From: Phytophthora sp. 'mugwort'
Taxonomy: Eukaryota > Oomycota > Peronosporomycetes > Peronosporales > Peronosporaceae
Assembly: GCA_033558025.1 (NCBI GenBank)
Contig: JAUCEF010000011.1
Location: 2,170,001 to 2,234,000 of the forward strand
DNA length: 64,000 bases
Direction of reading: 5' to 3'
The translations under genes and the position numbers were made by a program. Below, piece after piece: positions 10,510 to 21,366 of the stretch. Positions within the stretch are counted from its first letter, which is position 1. Every line of letters starts with the position of its first letter. The notes under the pieces are model-generated. The model was not told where the DNA came from and did not search any database. It was given only the letters and a program-made list of their open reading frames with translations.

Positions 10510-11650
10510 TTAGTTGATGTTAATAAAAACCAGGGCGTAGGCAGTGAAGACACAATACAATAGATGTGCAGAATTCCTATGCGCCATTCTGCTTTCGCTG
10601 GGGTTCCCGCTGGCTTTCGTGGCGGCAATGCGCGGATTGCACCAGGAACAAAAGTGCATTTCCAAGCAAACGGTAATAGATCGAGGTGGGTATGAGTGAC
10701 CTGCGGCATTCGCTCAGTGACAACCAGCGCCCTTACTGTTCATCCTCGTCCTCGAGGCGTTGTATCGCAAGTTTGATAGCGACCCCAAGCTACTGGGTAC
10801 CACGCTGCGCAGCACCGCAGGAAACGTTGTGCTAAGGCGGATACGCGGACGACACGGCGAGTTATGTCCGGTCAATTGCAGAGGTTATAATAGTGGTGGC
10901 ATTTGACACGGATATTCACGAAAGCGGCTGGGCTGAGACTGAATGAGAAGAAGACACTCGTGATCGCTCTAAACCCAGCGGCGGTCGATACGATATCGGG
11001 GCTGCCGCTGCCACTAACGCTACAAGACAAGGCAAAGATAAACTACCCAGGTACTACCTGGGCCTGCAGGTGGGCAGCGTACCAGATATAGATTACACCT
11101 GGCAACTTGCGAGATAACAAATGGTAACGAGGCTTGCTTTAGCCTGCGCTAAGACAGCAACAGTGGACCAGCGCAGCCTAGTCACGGGGGTGATTGTGAT
11201 CACCAAGCTACTGTACATCGGGCGCCACCAATGGCTGAGCAACCAGACGATGATGGAGTTCCAACGCATGATAATATTTTTTGTCTGGCACGCACGATTC
11301 ACGGCGGACCACGTGAGCGGCCGAGCATGGCTCAATGCTCATGTGCTAGCTCTCCCCTGGGCACGAGGAGGACTTGCAGTACCGGATCTGAAGGTGGAGC
11401 TGATGGCAATGACTGCAGTAACGGTTAACAAATGGGTGCTGGATTCTTCTCCGAGAGCATTAGTGACCGAGGAAATCCTCTCGGACCTCCGGCAACCGGA
11501 GCACCGTTGCGACCTACATATTGCCTCAGCAGATGTCGCGCACAGCGCGGATCCTGCTGAGAGGACAACACACCCCGTGGACGGCGGGATTGGTGGTCTG
11601 CACCGCTCATGGGGGCGTGACCATGATGCCTGAGAAGCGGCGATGGTACA
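10510..11650 (+). pseudogene. LINE reverse transcriptase fragment
   Basis: Read across frames, the plus strand gives RT palm and thumb motifs in order. They are SLGFPLAFVAAMRGLHQ near 10590, a G-x-P-like FILVLEALY near 10745, the catalytic GYADDTASYV at about 10838-10870, GLRLNEKKTLVIAL (10930-10970), and a downstream connection domain (AWLNAHVLALPWARGGLAVPDL, 11327-11390). The order is right for a non-LTR element Pol, but at least three frameshifts break it. Confidence 0.65.
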
Positions 11651-11949
11651 ATCGATCCCCAGTCTCACTTACTTTAGCGGGCTGGTGATGACAATATGGA
11701 GGGGGATACAGTAGATATCGCAGCGCATGAGCGTAGTCGATAGTAGTGACTATGCTATCGGAAGTAGCGGCTACGCTGTCGGCTTGTAACCGAATCCGCA
11801 TGGCCTTGGCATAACATCACGCTCCCTACAGTTCTAAAACACCAACAGTGTGGTACTTTCATTTCTGCAAACGTGTTTCGGTAGTCATACACACCCGAAA
11901 AACCTGCAATGGAATAGGGAGCACCGAAGTTATCTCTATCTATTCGAAG

Positions 11950-11978
11950 GTGCCAGGGTTCAAATCCTGGCATGTATA
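11950..11978 (+). other. tRNA T-arm-like / pol III B-box-like segment
   Basis: GCCAGGGTTCAAATCCTGGC forms a 5-bp T-stem around a GTTCAAATC loop and matches the pol III B box (GGTTCRANYCC). The expected 5' acceptor strand, D arm and A box were not found upstream, so this is not called a tRNA gene. A SINE remnant or chance are both possible. Confidence 0.3.
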
Positions 11979-12411
11979 CCAGACAACTGCGTGGGGCAAG
12001 TTAAGAAAAACTACGTGTTGCACTTCTTGCTGCTTTTGGTGCACTGGGGGATTTAAAAGGCACGAAGCTGAGCTTCTTGGTGAAAGGCCATACCACGCAT
12101 CATTGATACCATCATTTTGCCTATATTAATCAACATCCTCTAATTATGCTAAAGAGATTTATGGATTTTGGACGATAGGGGAAAGCCGTGCAGGAATCAC
12201 GTCGAGCCAACAGGTTCATCAATCTCGAGCAATCAGCTCACACGTTCGAGAGTTTATAGGTCCACTGGGGAGGCTTTACAAAACGTTACCAGAAATTCAG
12301 TTCTACCAAATTTTCGAGATCAGGGTTGGCGAGCCTGGTATAGTGTACTATCGTAATCGTCCCATCAGCGAACCTGTTGTGCAGAACCTGCAGAATGATG
12401 ATGTAATATAG

Positions 12412-12655
12412 GTGTTTAGCGTCGAAGAAGCGTCAGCAATCTGGACAGAGTTCCTCTCGCTGGCGCTGCTCGACGAGGATTACAAAATCCTGACAAGAAT
12501 ATTGGCAACGAGGACCAGCCTGGAGCTGCACTGTATCATTCACCCTAACCAGAACGGATTCGTTCCTCCCCGGACGATACATGCCACTGTGGACCTTTGC
12601 TATGGCGTTAGCAATTTACCAGCGCAAACGAGTACAGCGTCGCGTCTTCGCCGCG
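12412..12655 (+). pseudogene. LINE RT finger fragment
   Basis: DYKILTRILATR, then HCIIHPNQNGFVPPRTIHATVD, match the RT finger blocks of non-LTR retrotransposons (KxxxxRL...PxQxGFxxGRxIxDN). These should precede the YADD motif, yet they lie about 1.5 kb downstream of it. They therefore come from a different or rearranged copy. Confidence 0.65.
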
Positions 12656-13124
12656 GATCAGTGTTCGGGAGGAGAAAGACACGAGAGCGAGATATTCAGC
12701 TCGGGCACAATTCCATCATCCGCGTCTATATCGGCCCAAATCCAGTTTACCAGGAGCCTCTGTTCAACGACGCTATGACAACCATTGACGCTGGTTAGAC
12801 GGCTACTGTGCGACATACCAAATACCAATCCTTACTTTCAGCAGAAACGCGACGCTGTGGGCAAGACGGGTGCGTCATCTGAGCAGAAAATCACTGCTGC
12901 GTTGCGTATGCTCGGAAATGGGGCTTCTGCAGACGCTCAGGATGAATATTGACGCATTTCGGAATAATTAGTCACAGATAGTTCCATGCCTTTTGCGAGA
13001 CCGTGGTCGAAGTGAATGTGGAGGTTTATCTGCGATCGCCTACAGCTGATGACATCGAAAAATTATTATCTATAACGAGAAGCGTGGCATGCCTGGTTTT
13101 CTGGTACTTTGGACTGCCCCCACT
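12656..13124 (+). pseudogene. Harbinger (HARBI1-like) transposase, 5' part
   Basis: Plus-strand reading gives GHNSIIRVY-IGPNPVYQEPLF, then NPYFQQKRDAVG, ASSEQKITAALRMLGNGASAD, YLRSPTADDIEKLLSI and finally GTLDCPH at 13107-13123 in a shifted frame. This is the N-terminal order of PIF/Harbinger DDE transposases; the GxxDCxH block holds the first catalytic Asp. Stops and shifts are present. The rest of the protein resumes at 14915 after an insertion. Confidence 0.6.
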
Positions 13125-14914
13125 AGATCTCAAAGTCAGATGATCACTCTCACACGAAATGCTCGGCATACTAAAAACGTAGCAGTAGTGACTGGGTCCG
13201 GCATCATTTCATCATCAACCCAGCAGGTGGTTATTTAAGAAGGACCCCGGAAGTAACGGACATAATTCCCAATCATACGTATATTGACTAAGAGACCGCC
13301 CCACTGATCAATTAGAACGAACTATGATGTGATCGAATATGGAACCAAACCTACTGCGAAGGCGAGCTGAAGGACAGAGGCGGGCGAATGCTTATGTCCG
13401 CCACCATGCGAGCTTCGCGTCTAGATGATACCGTCGCTGGGTCGATGCGCGTCGTGTACGCTCGCGATCGGCAATCGACGCGTAACGACTCATCACCGAC
13501 TTGTAAAACCGTCCGTCGTCCGCTCGAAGTGGGTTCACTTCAACATGAAAGTCAGCTCAAAGCACGTTTTAGTGAACGAATCAAAGGACGACTCGCTCCA
13601 CTTGTACGTGCTATGCGTAATCTTCCACAACATGCAGACACGACAGAAGAAATTCTCAACGGGAACACGATCCGACGACATGCTGCCGTTACGGACAAGT
13701 TCCTTCGGGGTGAGCTCGCCGTTCCGCGGCTTCTTCTTGGGATGAATGCAACGCAACATGGGCGCGGCTCCTTGGTAGCCCTTGTCCGCGAGAAGACCCC
13801 AGTACTCTTGGTATTGGCCGGATCCCTCGCCGTTGTCCTCGACAAGGAGTTCCTGGTTGCTTTTTTTCAACATCGCCTTGTGATCATCGATGTGATTGGC
13901 CATAATTGTGATATCGGACACAGACCAAGGAGTATGATTGGTCAAAACTACCGCACGATTCGGAAAAGCCTCAGAAGCCTCCACCTTGTAGCCATACAGC
14001 TTATGCTTGTTCGAGAAGTAATGCTTGGACTCATTGAAACGTCCAGTGGGACGGTAGGACGGCTGAAACTTGACGTCCATTGCGTATAATGCATATGAGT
14101 AGTAGCCGAAAGTGTTGCCATTCGCGCGCTAGGCAGCCATAAACACCGGTTGAATGAAAGCACGGGCCAGCACAGGCGTCACGACGTCCAGCACGCGATG
14201 TATCATCTTCTCGAATGCGAGGCCTTGAAGCCGAAGTCAATTGCGTGTTTTTGCCACGTTTCGTAATGCTTCAAGACGCACAGGAGCATCATGAACGCGT
14301 CCTTTGGCGTGGTAGTGGATTTGCGCCCGCGACCGGACATCCACTGACTAGTGAGGTCAGGTTCTACGTGCGCCCAGAGCAAATGGAACTCGGTAATCGT
14401 GAAGTTTGTCATGGTCACGATCGCCTCAGATCCACCGCTCTCGAAGTAGGCATCTAAGAGCGGCGAATCCGCGTCGGCGGAGCCGTCATCAGCATCGTCG
14501 TCGTCGCTCTTTGAGTCAGCGTGCTGGGTCACGTCATCGTGGACGAGCGCAGCGTCTTGAGCGAGACGACGGAGGAGGTCTGCCGGGGGGCGGGGGGTGA
14601 TTGGGATGCTTCTTGCCATCACAGTTTCGAAGTGAGCACTACCGGGTCCTTGTTAGTAAAGTGATTGGCGTAGAGCTCCTGAACAATTGGTGGCTTAGAG
14701 GCTGCCATATATAAAAAAAGTTCATAACTGTTACTCTGTATGTGATATGAAGACTGCGTTACAAGGCATCATATTGATCTTCATGTCAGAGAGCCAATCT
14801 TTGACTGCTATTTACATGAATATTCAACTTCGAAATAAAATGCAATTTTCAAAAGTGAACCCAAGATAAATTGTTAATGTTGTTAATCGACAGATAACTG
14901 GTTTAGGGGTCTAA
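13125..14914. mobile_element. DDE element nested in Harbinger copy
   Basis: The Harbinger reading stops after CAC at 13121-13123 and resumes with TGGCGGTGG at 14915. The ~1.79 kb between carries a minus-strand DDE transposase. The two ends begin TAGATCTC-AAAGTCAG and, on the other strand, TAGACCCCTAAACCAG, which look like imperfect terminal inverted repeats. No clean target duplication was seen, so the exact boundaries are tentative. Confidence 0.5.
13535..14619 (-). pseudogene. DDE superfamily endonuclease transposase
   Basis: ATG at 14619 opens an acidic N-terminal part followed by FESGGSEAIVTMTNF and WMSGRGRKSTTTPKDAFMML, which reads to about 14200. The catalytic half (14080-13535) holds the likely DDE residues: MDVKFQPSYRP (first D), LLADKGYQGA (second D) and RVPVENFFCRV (E). 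Between 14200 and 14090 a frameshift and a stop break the protein. This family is abundant in Phytophthora, by memory. Inactive as read. Confidence 0.65.
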
Positions 14915-15430
14915 TGGCGGTGGAAAAATGGTTCGACAGCTTGGGATGGGCAATATCAGGGGAAAGAAGGAGCGCCTACCGTGGTGCTAGAAAATGTTGC
15001 CACTGCGGACCGCTGGATATAGTACTCCTTCTTCGGTATACCTGGGTCTAACAATGGCATTAACGTTTTAGACCGGTCAGCTCTTTTGCACAGTTTTATC
15101 AGCGATACCTGCCCTCGAGTTTCCTATCAAATTGGCGATCGGTAATACGATACACCGTATAATTTTATGAATGGTATTTATCTACCATGGACTACCTTCA
15201 TTTCTGCTTACGTAGAACCAGGTGATCGAAACAAGAAGGTGTCCATTAAGACTCACGAAGCTATATGAAAGGATGTTGAGTGTGCTTTCGGAGTCTTAAA
15301 ATCGCGCTTTGGAGTGCTCGCTCTTCCTTCACGCTTGTGGTACAAAGTCGCGAAGACGGCGCTCCGGGCTATTTGCCAGATCCCTACGGAACAGATGGAG
15401 TTGTAGATCGGGTTGAATAACCTGACCAAG
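14915..15430 (+). pseudogene. Harbinger transposase, 3' part
   Basis: Reads WRWKNGSTAWDGQYQGKEGAP, then SFFGIPGSNNGINVLDRSAL, MNGIYLPWTTF and KDVECAFGVLKSRFGVL. The last block is the signature around the final catalytic Glu of DDE_Tnp_4 proteins. It continues the protein interrupted at 13124. In-frame stops (for example near 15025, 15148 and 15265) show it is dead. Confidence 0.65.
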
Positions 15431-17039
15431 ATTTATATCGAGATACTGTCGCTAATGCAGTTGACGAATCTGGAAGTGGTTCTATTATGGGCATGTGCAG
15501 CGCATGAAATGTTTGCAAGATGAGAATGCTAGTAAGGCATTCCGCGAAGTTCTTTACAGGCACTACTAGAACTGGAATGCTGCACATTGAATTAGGTTTT
15601 CAAGTGTTATTTCTTGATAAATACTGCATTGCTTGCTTTTAATGGAGCTATCAGATTTTGTTCGAATTCAAATATCCATGCGTCAACTAATGCAGTATGG
15701 AATATAGTGTGTGCATTCCTCCGATAGCTGCGAGACCTACACGTGTTTCGTCACCGTCTTGTTGCTCGGTGTCACCATGCTCCTCAAGGCCTTGTTGGTC
15801 AGCACTTCCACGTTCTCCGGCTAGTATGTCGCCGGCACGGTTATAATCAGCATCGACAAATTTATTTATATCAACTGCACTAGGAGAACTCGTACCGTCA
15901 GTAACATCAAGAAGTTGAATATTCCTGTCGTCTTCAGCACTTTCTTCACCAGCAGCCCGTCCGTTATTGATGTCGGTACGTAGCGGGAGCTGCATCCTCG
16001 CCGAGAACTGCCGAAAGACGCTTCTTACGCATAAAAGCAAAACAATGCCTTCGACTCATCGGATTCGAGGTCTGTTTTGAACAGACTAATGGTCATCTGC
16101 TCTTCGATGAGATCATTTTTCCGCTTCATCTGTCCTAGCAGCGCCTCATTGCGTTTCTGTTGTCAACGACCAGCTGCCGCAAATCGTAGACTCCTCAACA
16201 TCAGAAACCAAAGCTGACTTCGCTTTTTTTTTGTCCTTCAGGACGCTCCATATCCTCTGGTGCCAGGCCTTCAGCTCGGGTTGTTGCATGCGAGGAATAC
16301 GGAATACCGTTAATGAACTTTGGAGACTTATGCAGTATTTGCCAGCAAGTCTCGAACGAAAAGCAAGCAGCCTTTTACGCTGCGAACTGAGCGCGCATGC
16401 CATTTCAGCAGGTCATCGGCACGTTTTCCAGACTAGTTACGAGCTTTAATCGCACTCCAGCACCCGACAAATCTCACGACATCGTGTGTAGAAGACCAGC
16501 AATTACGAAGGGCCTGAACAGGGCGGGCGTCGTCTTTGTTGGGGGCACTGACGATTTTATTGAAGCCGTCCAAAATGCATTTCCAAAACGTTGAAGCCTT
16601 CTGTTCCGTGCCATTAATTGGGGACTGAGAGACATTTAGGTAGACTCAGACTAAAGTTTCGTTTTCAGAAGGGCTCGAGCGACGTCCACGTCTCATAGTA
16701 CAATCTGGGCTCTGAAGCCGTAGACAACCGTGGCAGTCCGAGCAAGGTATGTAAAACACCATTTCGATATGGCTGTTGCTGCAAGGGCTGTTCGGATAGA
16801 CCATGTGCGCTATTGATGCTCTGAATAGCTCACGGCGCGGTAATTTATGCAGTTAAATAACAATAGAGCGCCGACTGGAGCACCTTGCGCTATTCTAACA
16901 GAATTTGCCCGTACTTCTCCTGTATAAATAGCCATAGCACACCCGACAGAAGATGTTCTAAGGCTACTAGATAGGTTCTACAACGGGCAGTCGTGAAAGT
17001 GTTCCAGTAGAGGTATAATTTAGCCCGGACTGTGCGCTT
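15431..17039. other. Unassigned, decayed repeat sequence
   Basis: The minus strand has two moderately long frames (16040-15687, acidic and Asp/Glu-rich; 16403-16146, Lys-rich) that could be a second ORF of a Harbinger-type element, but no motif supports this. The rest shows nothing recognisable. Confidence 0.25.
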
Positions 17040-17330
17040 TGTGTTCTATCGTTATTGAACTACAAGGTTAAACTCAACGTCATATATTCGTATCCAGAAA
17101 AGCTCATTTTCATCGACGAGACCTTTAAAAAAAAAACGGACGACATACGTATCGAAGATATCGCTGTCGGCACGCAACACGAAGTGCGTGGCAATAATTC
17201 CGTTGTCGCGTAATCAGCGCCGTTCAATATTATCGCGCTTGAATACCAAACGTCTGCAGCATGACAGACAACTGAGGGGATTTTGCGCTCATCATTTCGC
17301 CGGCTCTATCAAACCTGCTGTCCCTCTGCA
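17040..17330 (+). pseudogene. IS630/Tc1-superfamily DDE_3 fragment
   Basis: The plus frame reads YPEKLIFIDETFKK near 17090-17130. This is the first-Asp block of DDE_3 transposases (F-x-DE-S/T). It is followed by VGTQHEVRGNNSVV and, shifted, RSILSRLNT. Short fragment only. Confidence 0.4.
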
Positions 17331-17387
17331 CAATCCATGGTCTCGTCCAAGATCGATTGTCATATTGTCCCGAGTCAAGACGTAGGA

Positions 17388-17440
17388 CGCCGTCTTGATC
17401 GGGTTGGCCGCCGTCTTGATCGGGTTGGCCGCCGTCTTGC
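17388..17440. repeat. 21-bp tandem repeat, ~2.5 copies
   Basis: CGCCGTCTTGATCGGGTTGG plus one base repeats at 17388 and 17409, with a partial third copy from 17430. Confidence 0.9.
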
Positions 17441-20400
17441 TCCACGACCCACTGTCCATGAGCTGCTTGACACGCAAGGGTATGAAGATGTGGGCTGGGC
17501 TTAGCGCTGGGGCAGTTAACCGCGGGTCTGTTCCTGACTTAATGTCAGTGGGTCACCAACCCGGGTCAGGTTTGGCGACGGACTTCGTCTCGTGTCTAGC
17601 CCCCTTTGGAGGGATCGTGGGTCGTTTGCTCAGATCGCGCTGGACGACAAGGACAGTGGGCATGGTGGACGTCGCGTACGGCGCCCGGGGATGATGACAC
17701 TAACAAAGCGGAAGGGGTGTCAATACGATGGACGAGCGGGGAAATGCCTGGCGTGCCAAGGTCGAGGGTGACGAATGGTTCTCGGCGAGAGGGAGCGGAC
17801 AGCAGTCTGAGTTTGTAGGAAAGTTAGTCGTGACTTTCCCCGGCGAGCAAAACGTTGACTGTTATACTCACTTGTTGTTACTGTCTTAATCTCTACCAAG
17901 CTAGCACTACTTCCATACAGCATCGACCGTCCTCACACTCGGACGCCTCGCGACTATATTAGGCAATGCAAAATTTCACATGTACAGCAGTTGGAGCAAG
18001 CCGTTCATTAGCGTAGAGTAGACTGTTGTTTCTACCACCATAGTGTCCTAAGCTGAGACCGATCGATATTGGGTTCGTCGCGCAAAAAAATAGATTTTGC
18101 TCAGCGCGGATCTTGTATTCCGCTGCATCCTGACGAGATTTGAAACGTGTATCAGGTGTATCCCACGGGGAGAACTATGAATTAATGGTCATTGCGGGTA
18201 CGACACTAACAATCTCGAAACAAGCCATTCGACAATTACGTGGTGCCGAAGATGAATACATGCATTCTTAGTTGCTTACTTAAATTATGTTGCTTCAACT
18301 TTTTAAACTGCCTGGCTGGTCGGCTCCTCGGAGTGGTCATAATCAGCCATGCCTTCAGCTGTTGGGGTTTACTGGATCGAATCCATGATACATGACTTGA
18401 GTAAAAATAAAAAGGCGTGGGCTGGGAAACCTTACGCCGAACCTAGCACAGCTACGTCTACTCGAACGTTTTCAAGTTTCATTGACATCTAGACGGATCT
18501 TTGAAATAATTAGCTTGTAAGCCAATGACTCTGAAGTTGATTCAGCAGCGCGGCATCTAACGCCATGGCCTGTCTAGTAGTAGTGACGTCAGGTATAGCG
18601 ACGGGTGTAGCGTCGGGCTAGCGTGCTTGGATCGTCACTACATGATTAATTGCAACTGGATCCTACAACATGCTATTCTCCTCTTGAAAAACGCCGCACA
18701 GCTGCCGTCGCATCGCGAACCCGCGCTGCCATTGCGCGGTGGGTAGTAGTGCGTGTGTCACGACTTCGACAGCAAACGCAAACCCAAAGCGTGAGCTGCC
18801 AAACTGTCATGGCTTTATGCTTTTCCATCGTTGCTCGATATTCGCTTCACCCGTTCGCTTCACTACTCCTATCGTGTCCCAACCCGTTCCGGTCGCGGCC
18901 CCTACCCGGATTAGTAGCGAAACGAAATTATTTCTGTCATTTTATTTATTTTTCGTAACGATGCTGGGGCTCTCCAACGATGCTGGGGCTCTCCTTTACT
19001 AATTCGAAAATAGATGTGTTGATCGTCAAGGATCATCTTAGCGAAGGGAGCTTCCCCCAGAAACTAAATCATCTTGGCGCAGAGGACGCCGAGCCTCCCA
19101 CTCACTTGGGGCTCGAACTTTATTGTCGTTCCATTCCGTGGCGAACCAACACTATTCCGTAAGTTGCGATCAACGGCGCCCTTGCGGGTAGTAAGCATTC
19201 CTAGCAGCTTGATATTACCAGGTAATCGGACAACATAAACAGCTCAACGATTTGAGTTATCTATTAAAACACATGAGGATCAAGTTGAACCTAAGAAACA
19301 ACCAAAGAGAAATATATAGCAAAGGCTTACTCGTGGTGGCATTCCGTTTAAGCTAACCGGAATAGGCTACACCGGATGAATAACAACCTGTACCTGTATC
19401 AGGCATTGCTGCCTTACGGCCCTGCATATTACAAGGCGCGCAAGAGCTGCAACATCAGACACGCCGTAAACCATCGATGTTACGTAAGGAGCCACTATTT
19501 ACACCCTGCCAATCGGTTTGGCCCGCTGCTGCAATACGGTCGAGGTCTCTAATCTGATCGAAGTAGTTGCCGTGCTCGCCTCAATTCTTTATATAGCTGT
19601 CAATACTGGTACAATGCATTTTGTTCTTAACGAAATGACAACTCTCGTAGCCGCTCAAGTAGTCTCAGTGACTTGCGATCGGGCTGGGCAGCATTCGTGG
19701 GCTAAAGACTTCCACACAACTTTGGATTCGTCTAAAAGAAGCTGCACAGCCAGAACACTATCGTCAAAGTGTGATGTAATGCCGCAATTAGCGTGGACAA
19801 ATGGCTACAAGTCGTAAGAAAGACGTACCTGCAAGCAACGAGCCTGTCTTGGCTTTTGTCTGGATCATATGGAAGCATACCGTCCAAGAAACACATAACA
19901 ACAGTGAGAAGCAACTAATGCACCCCGTAGACCGAGCGTGCCTTACCTAGAGATGCACGATGCGCAAAGGAGCTGATCGAGTACTGGAAGACTTTGGTGG
20001 GCTGTTGTCATCGCCCGGGCAGCGCACTTAGAGAATAATATCTTACCCGACGCCTTCATCGATAATTACGACCTAGGTGATCAATCTTGGGGGTCTCTCT
20101 CTAGATCATGAAGCTCTGTCTTGAGATGTGTAATCTGCTTTAGTTGTTAAAACATGACGGCATTTGCTTGAAAAGAACAATAATAATATTGGCAAACTAC
20201 TAGCGAAAATAATTCGGTGCCTACCAGAGCTTTCGTCTATGCGCCTAAGCTCTAGGCGGTTTTGCCGCATCGATGTGACCGCTCGTTGTCCATCTCCGTA
20301 CGCAGTGGGCTGATTACAAAGCGAACTGTTGAAACACGAGCTCGTAAAAAAAACGCCGTCGAGTAGCCCCTTCCAAGTCAGAGGTGTGCAAGATGCAAGA

Positions 20401-20544
20401 TGAGACTTATGCGCATAGTTAATTAGGTTACACGGCATTTCATTGGTAAGAAAACTTGCGATCGGGGAAAGCGTCGATCGTGGCCTACAGGTGCGGGTTA
20501 CAGCGCAGGGCAGGCTGTTTGGCCTTTGAGGGATGACTTCGCAG
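17441..20544. other. Unassigned non-coding stretch
   Basis: No gene, transposase motif or element end recognised. An 18-bp duplication (ACGATGCTGGGGCTCTCC) occurs at about 18958-18993. Frames here are short and of unnatural composition. Confidence 0.35.
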
Positions 20545-20628
20545 CCTTGGCGCGGTCAGCGTCTGGATGGTATTCAGTTCAGCAGCTGTACTGAACTGCA
20601 AACCATCCAGACGCTGACCGCGCCAAGG
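20545..20628. repeat. 84-bp foldback hairpin
   Basis: Perfect 26-bp arms at 20545-20570 and 20603-20628 (CCTTGGCGCGGTCAGCGTCT start). After a 4/4 internal loop they continue into an inner 8-bp stem (CAGTTCAG / CTGAACTG) around an 8-base loop. GC-rich and very stable; no element assigned. Confidence 0.95.
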
Positions 20629-21366
20629 TGTCCCAGCAGCACCCACCGAGGCATAGAGCTCGTTCACCAGTGAGATGTCCCAACGCCGCTCACAAACGCG
20701 GTGCGCTCGCTCGCTGCTCGCAATGAACGGCGTCAGATGTTCGACAGTGTACTACTTGTGTAGGAGGCTTAGATGTCACCCATCCTCCGATCGAGCTCCG
20801 GCGGAGTTCTTGGCCCCTGGCAACATAAGGTTAGGACTTGTCGGCCTGCATATAGGCTCTAAATAATAACGCGCTTTAGCTTTCATTAAGAAAGTACTTC
20901 CATGTCCTTGTTTAGCAGAATAGGCAAATATGCGGAAACCGTCTGTTTGGTACATGACGGGATCCGCGAGACGACGATTCAACCATAAAAAAAATCGGAT
21001 CGGACGAGTTCTTAGGTGGGTCGTGGGCGATTTGTTCCGGGGGCGACAGCACATCAAAACCACATTATACATAACTGCAGAACAACGTGTGAGTGACACA
21101 TACAATCGATGGTTTGTACAGCCGTGTCGTGGGCACATACAGCCAATCCACAGCTGCATGCAGGAACAACAACGAGACACAACTAGATGGGGGAATTGCA
21201 CAATAGCCAATCACAGCTGAATGTGAGTCAATTTTGTCGAATCCAGTCTGATGATACGTATCATTTTATCCAATCATAGGTTAGCTGGGAGTCACTTCGC
21301 AGCCAGCCAGCGCATTCCTCAGGTAGACTCCCCGAGACCCCCTCTCCCCTCTCCTCGCCCACCAAG
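20629..21366. other. Unassigned sequence upstream of MULE relic
   Basis: Contains a long minus frame (21210-20776) without recognisable motifs. Likely the non-coding 5' part of the MULE copy that follows, but no terminal repeat was found. Confidence 0.25.

Noticed and set aside
18360..18385. GGATCGAATCC, resembling a tRNA T-arm/B box
   Set aside because: One mismatch to the B box and no other tRNA arm can be folded around it.
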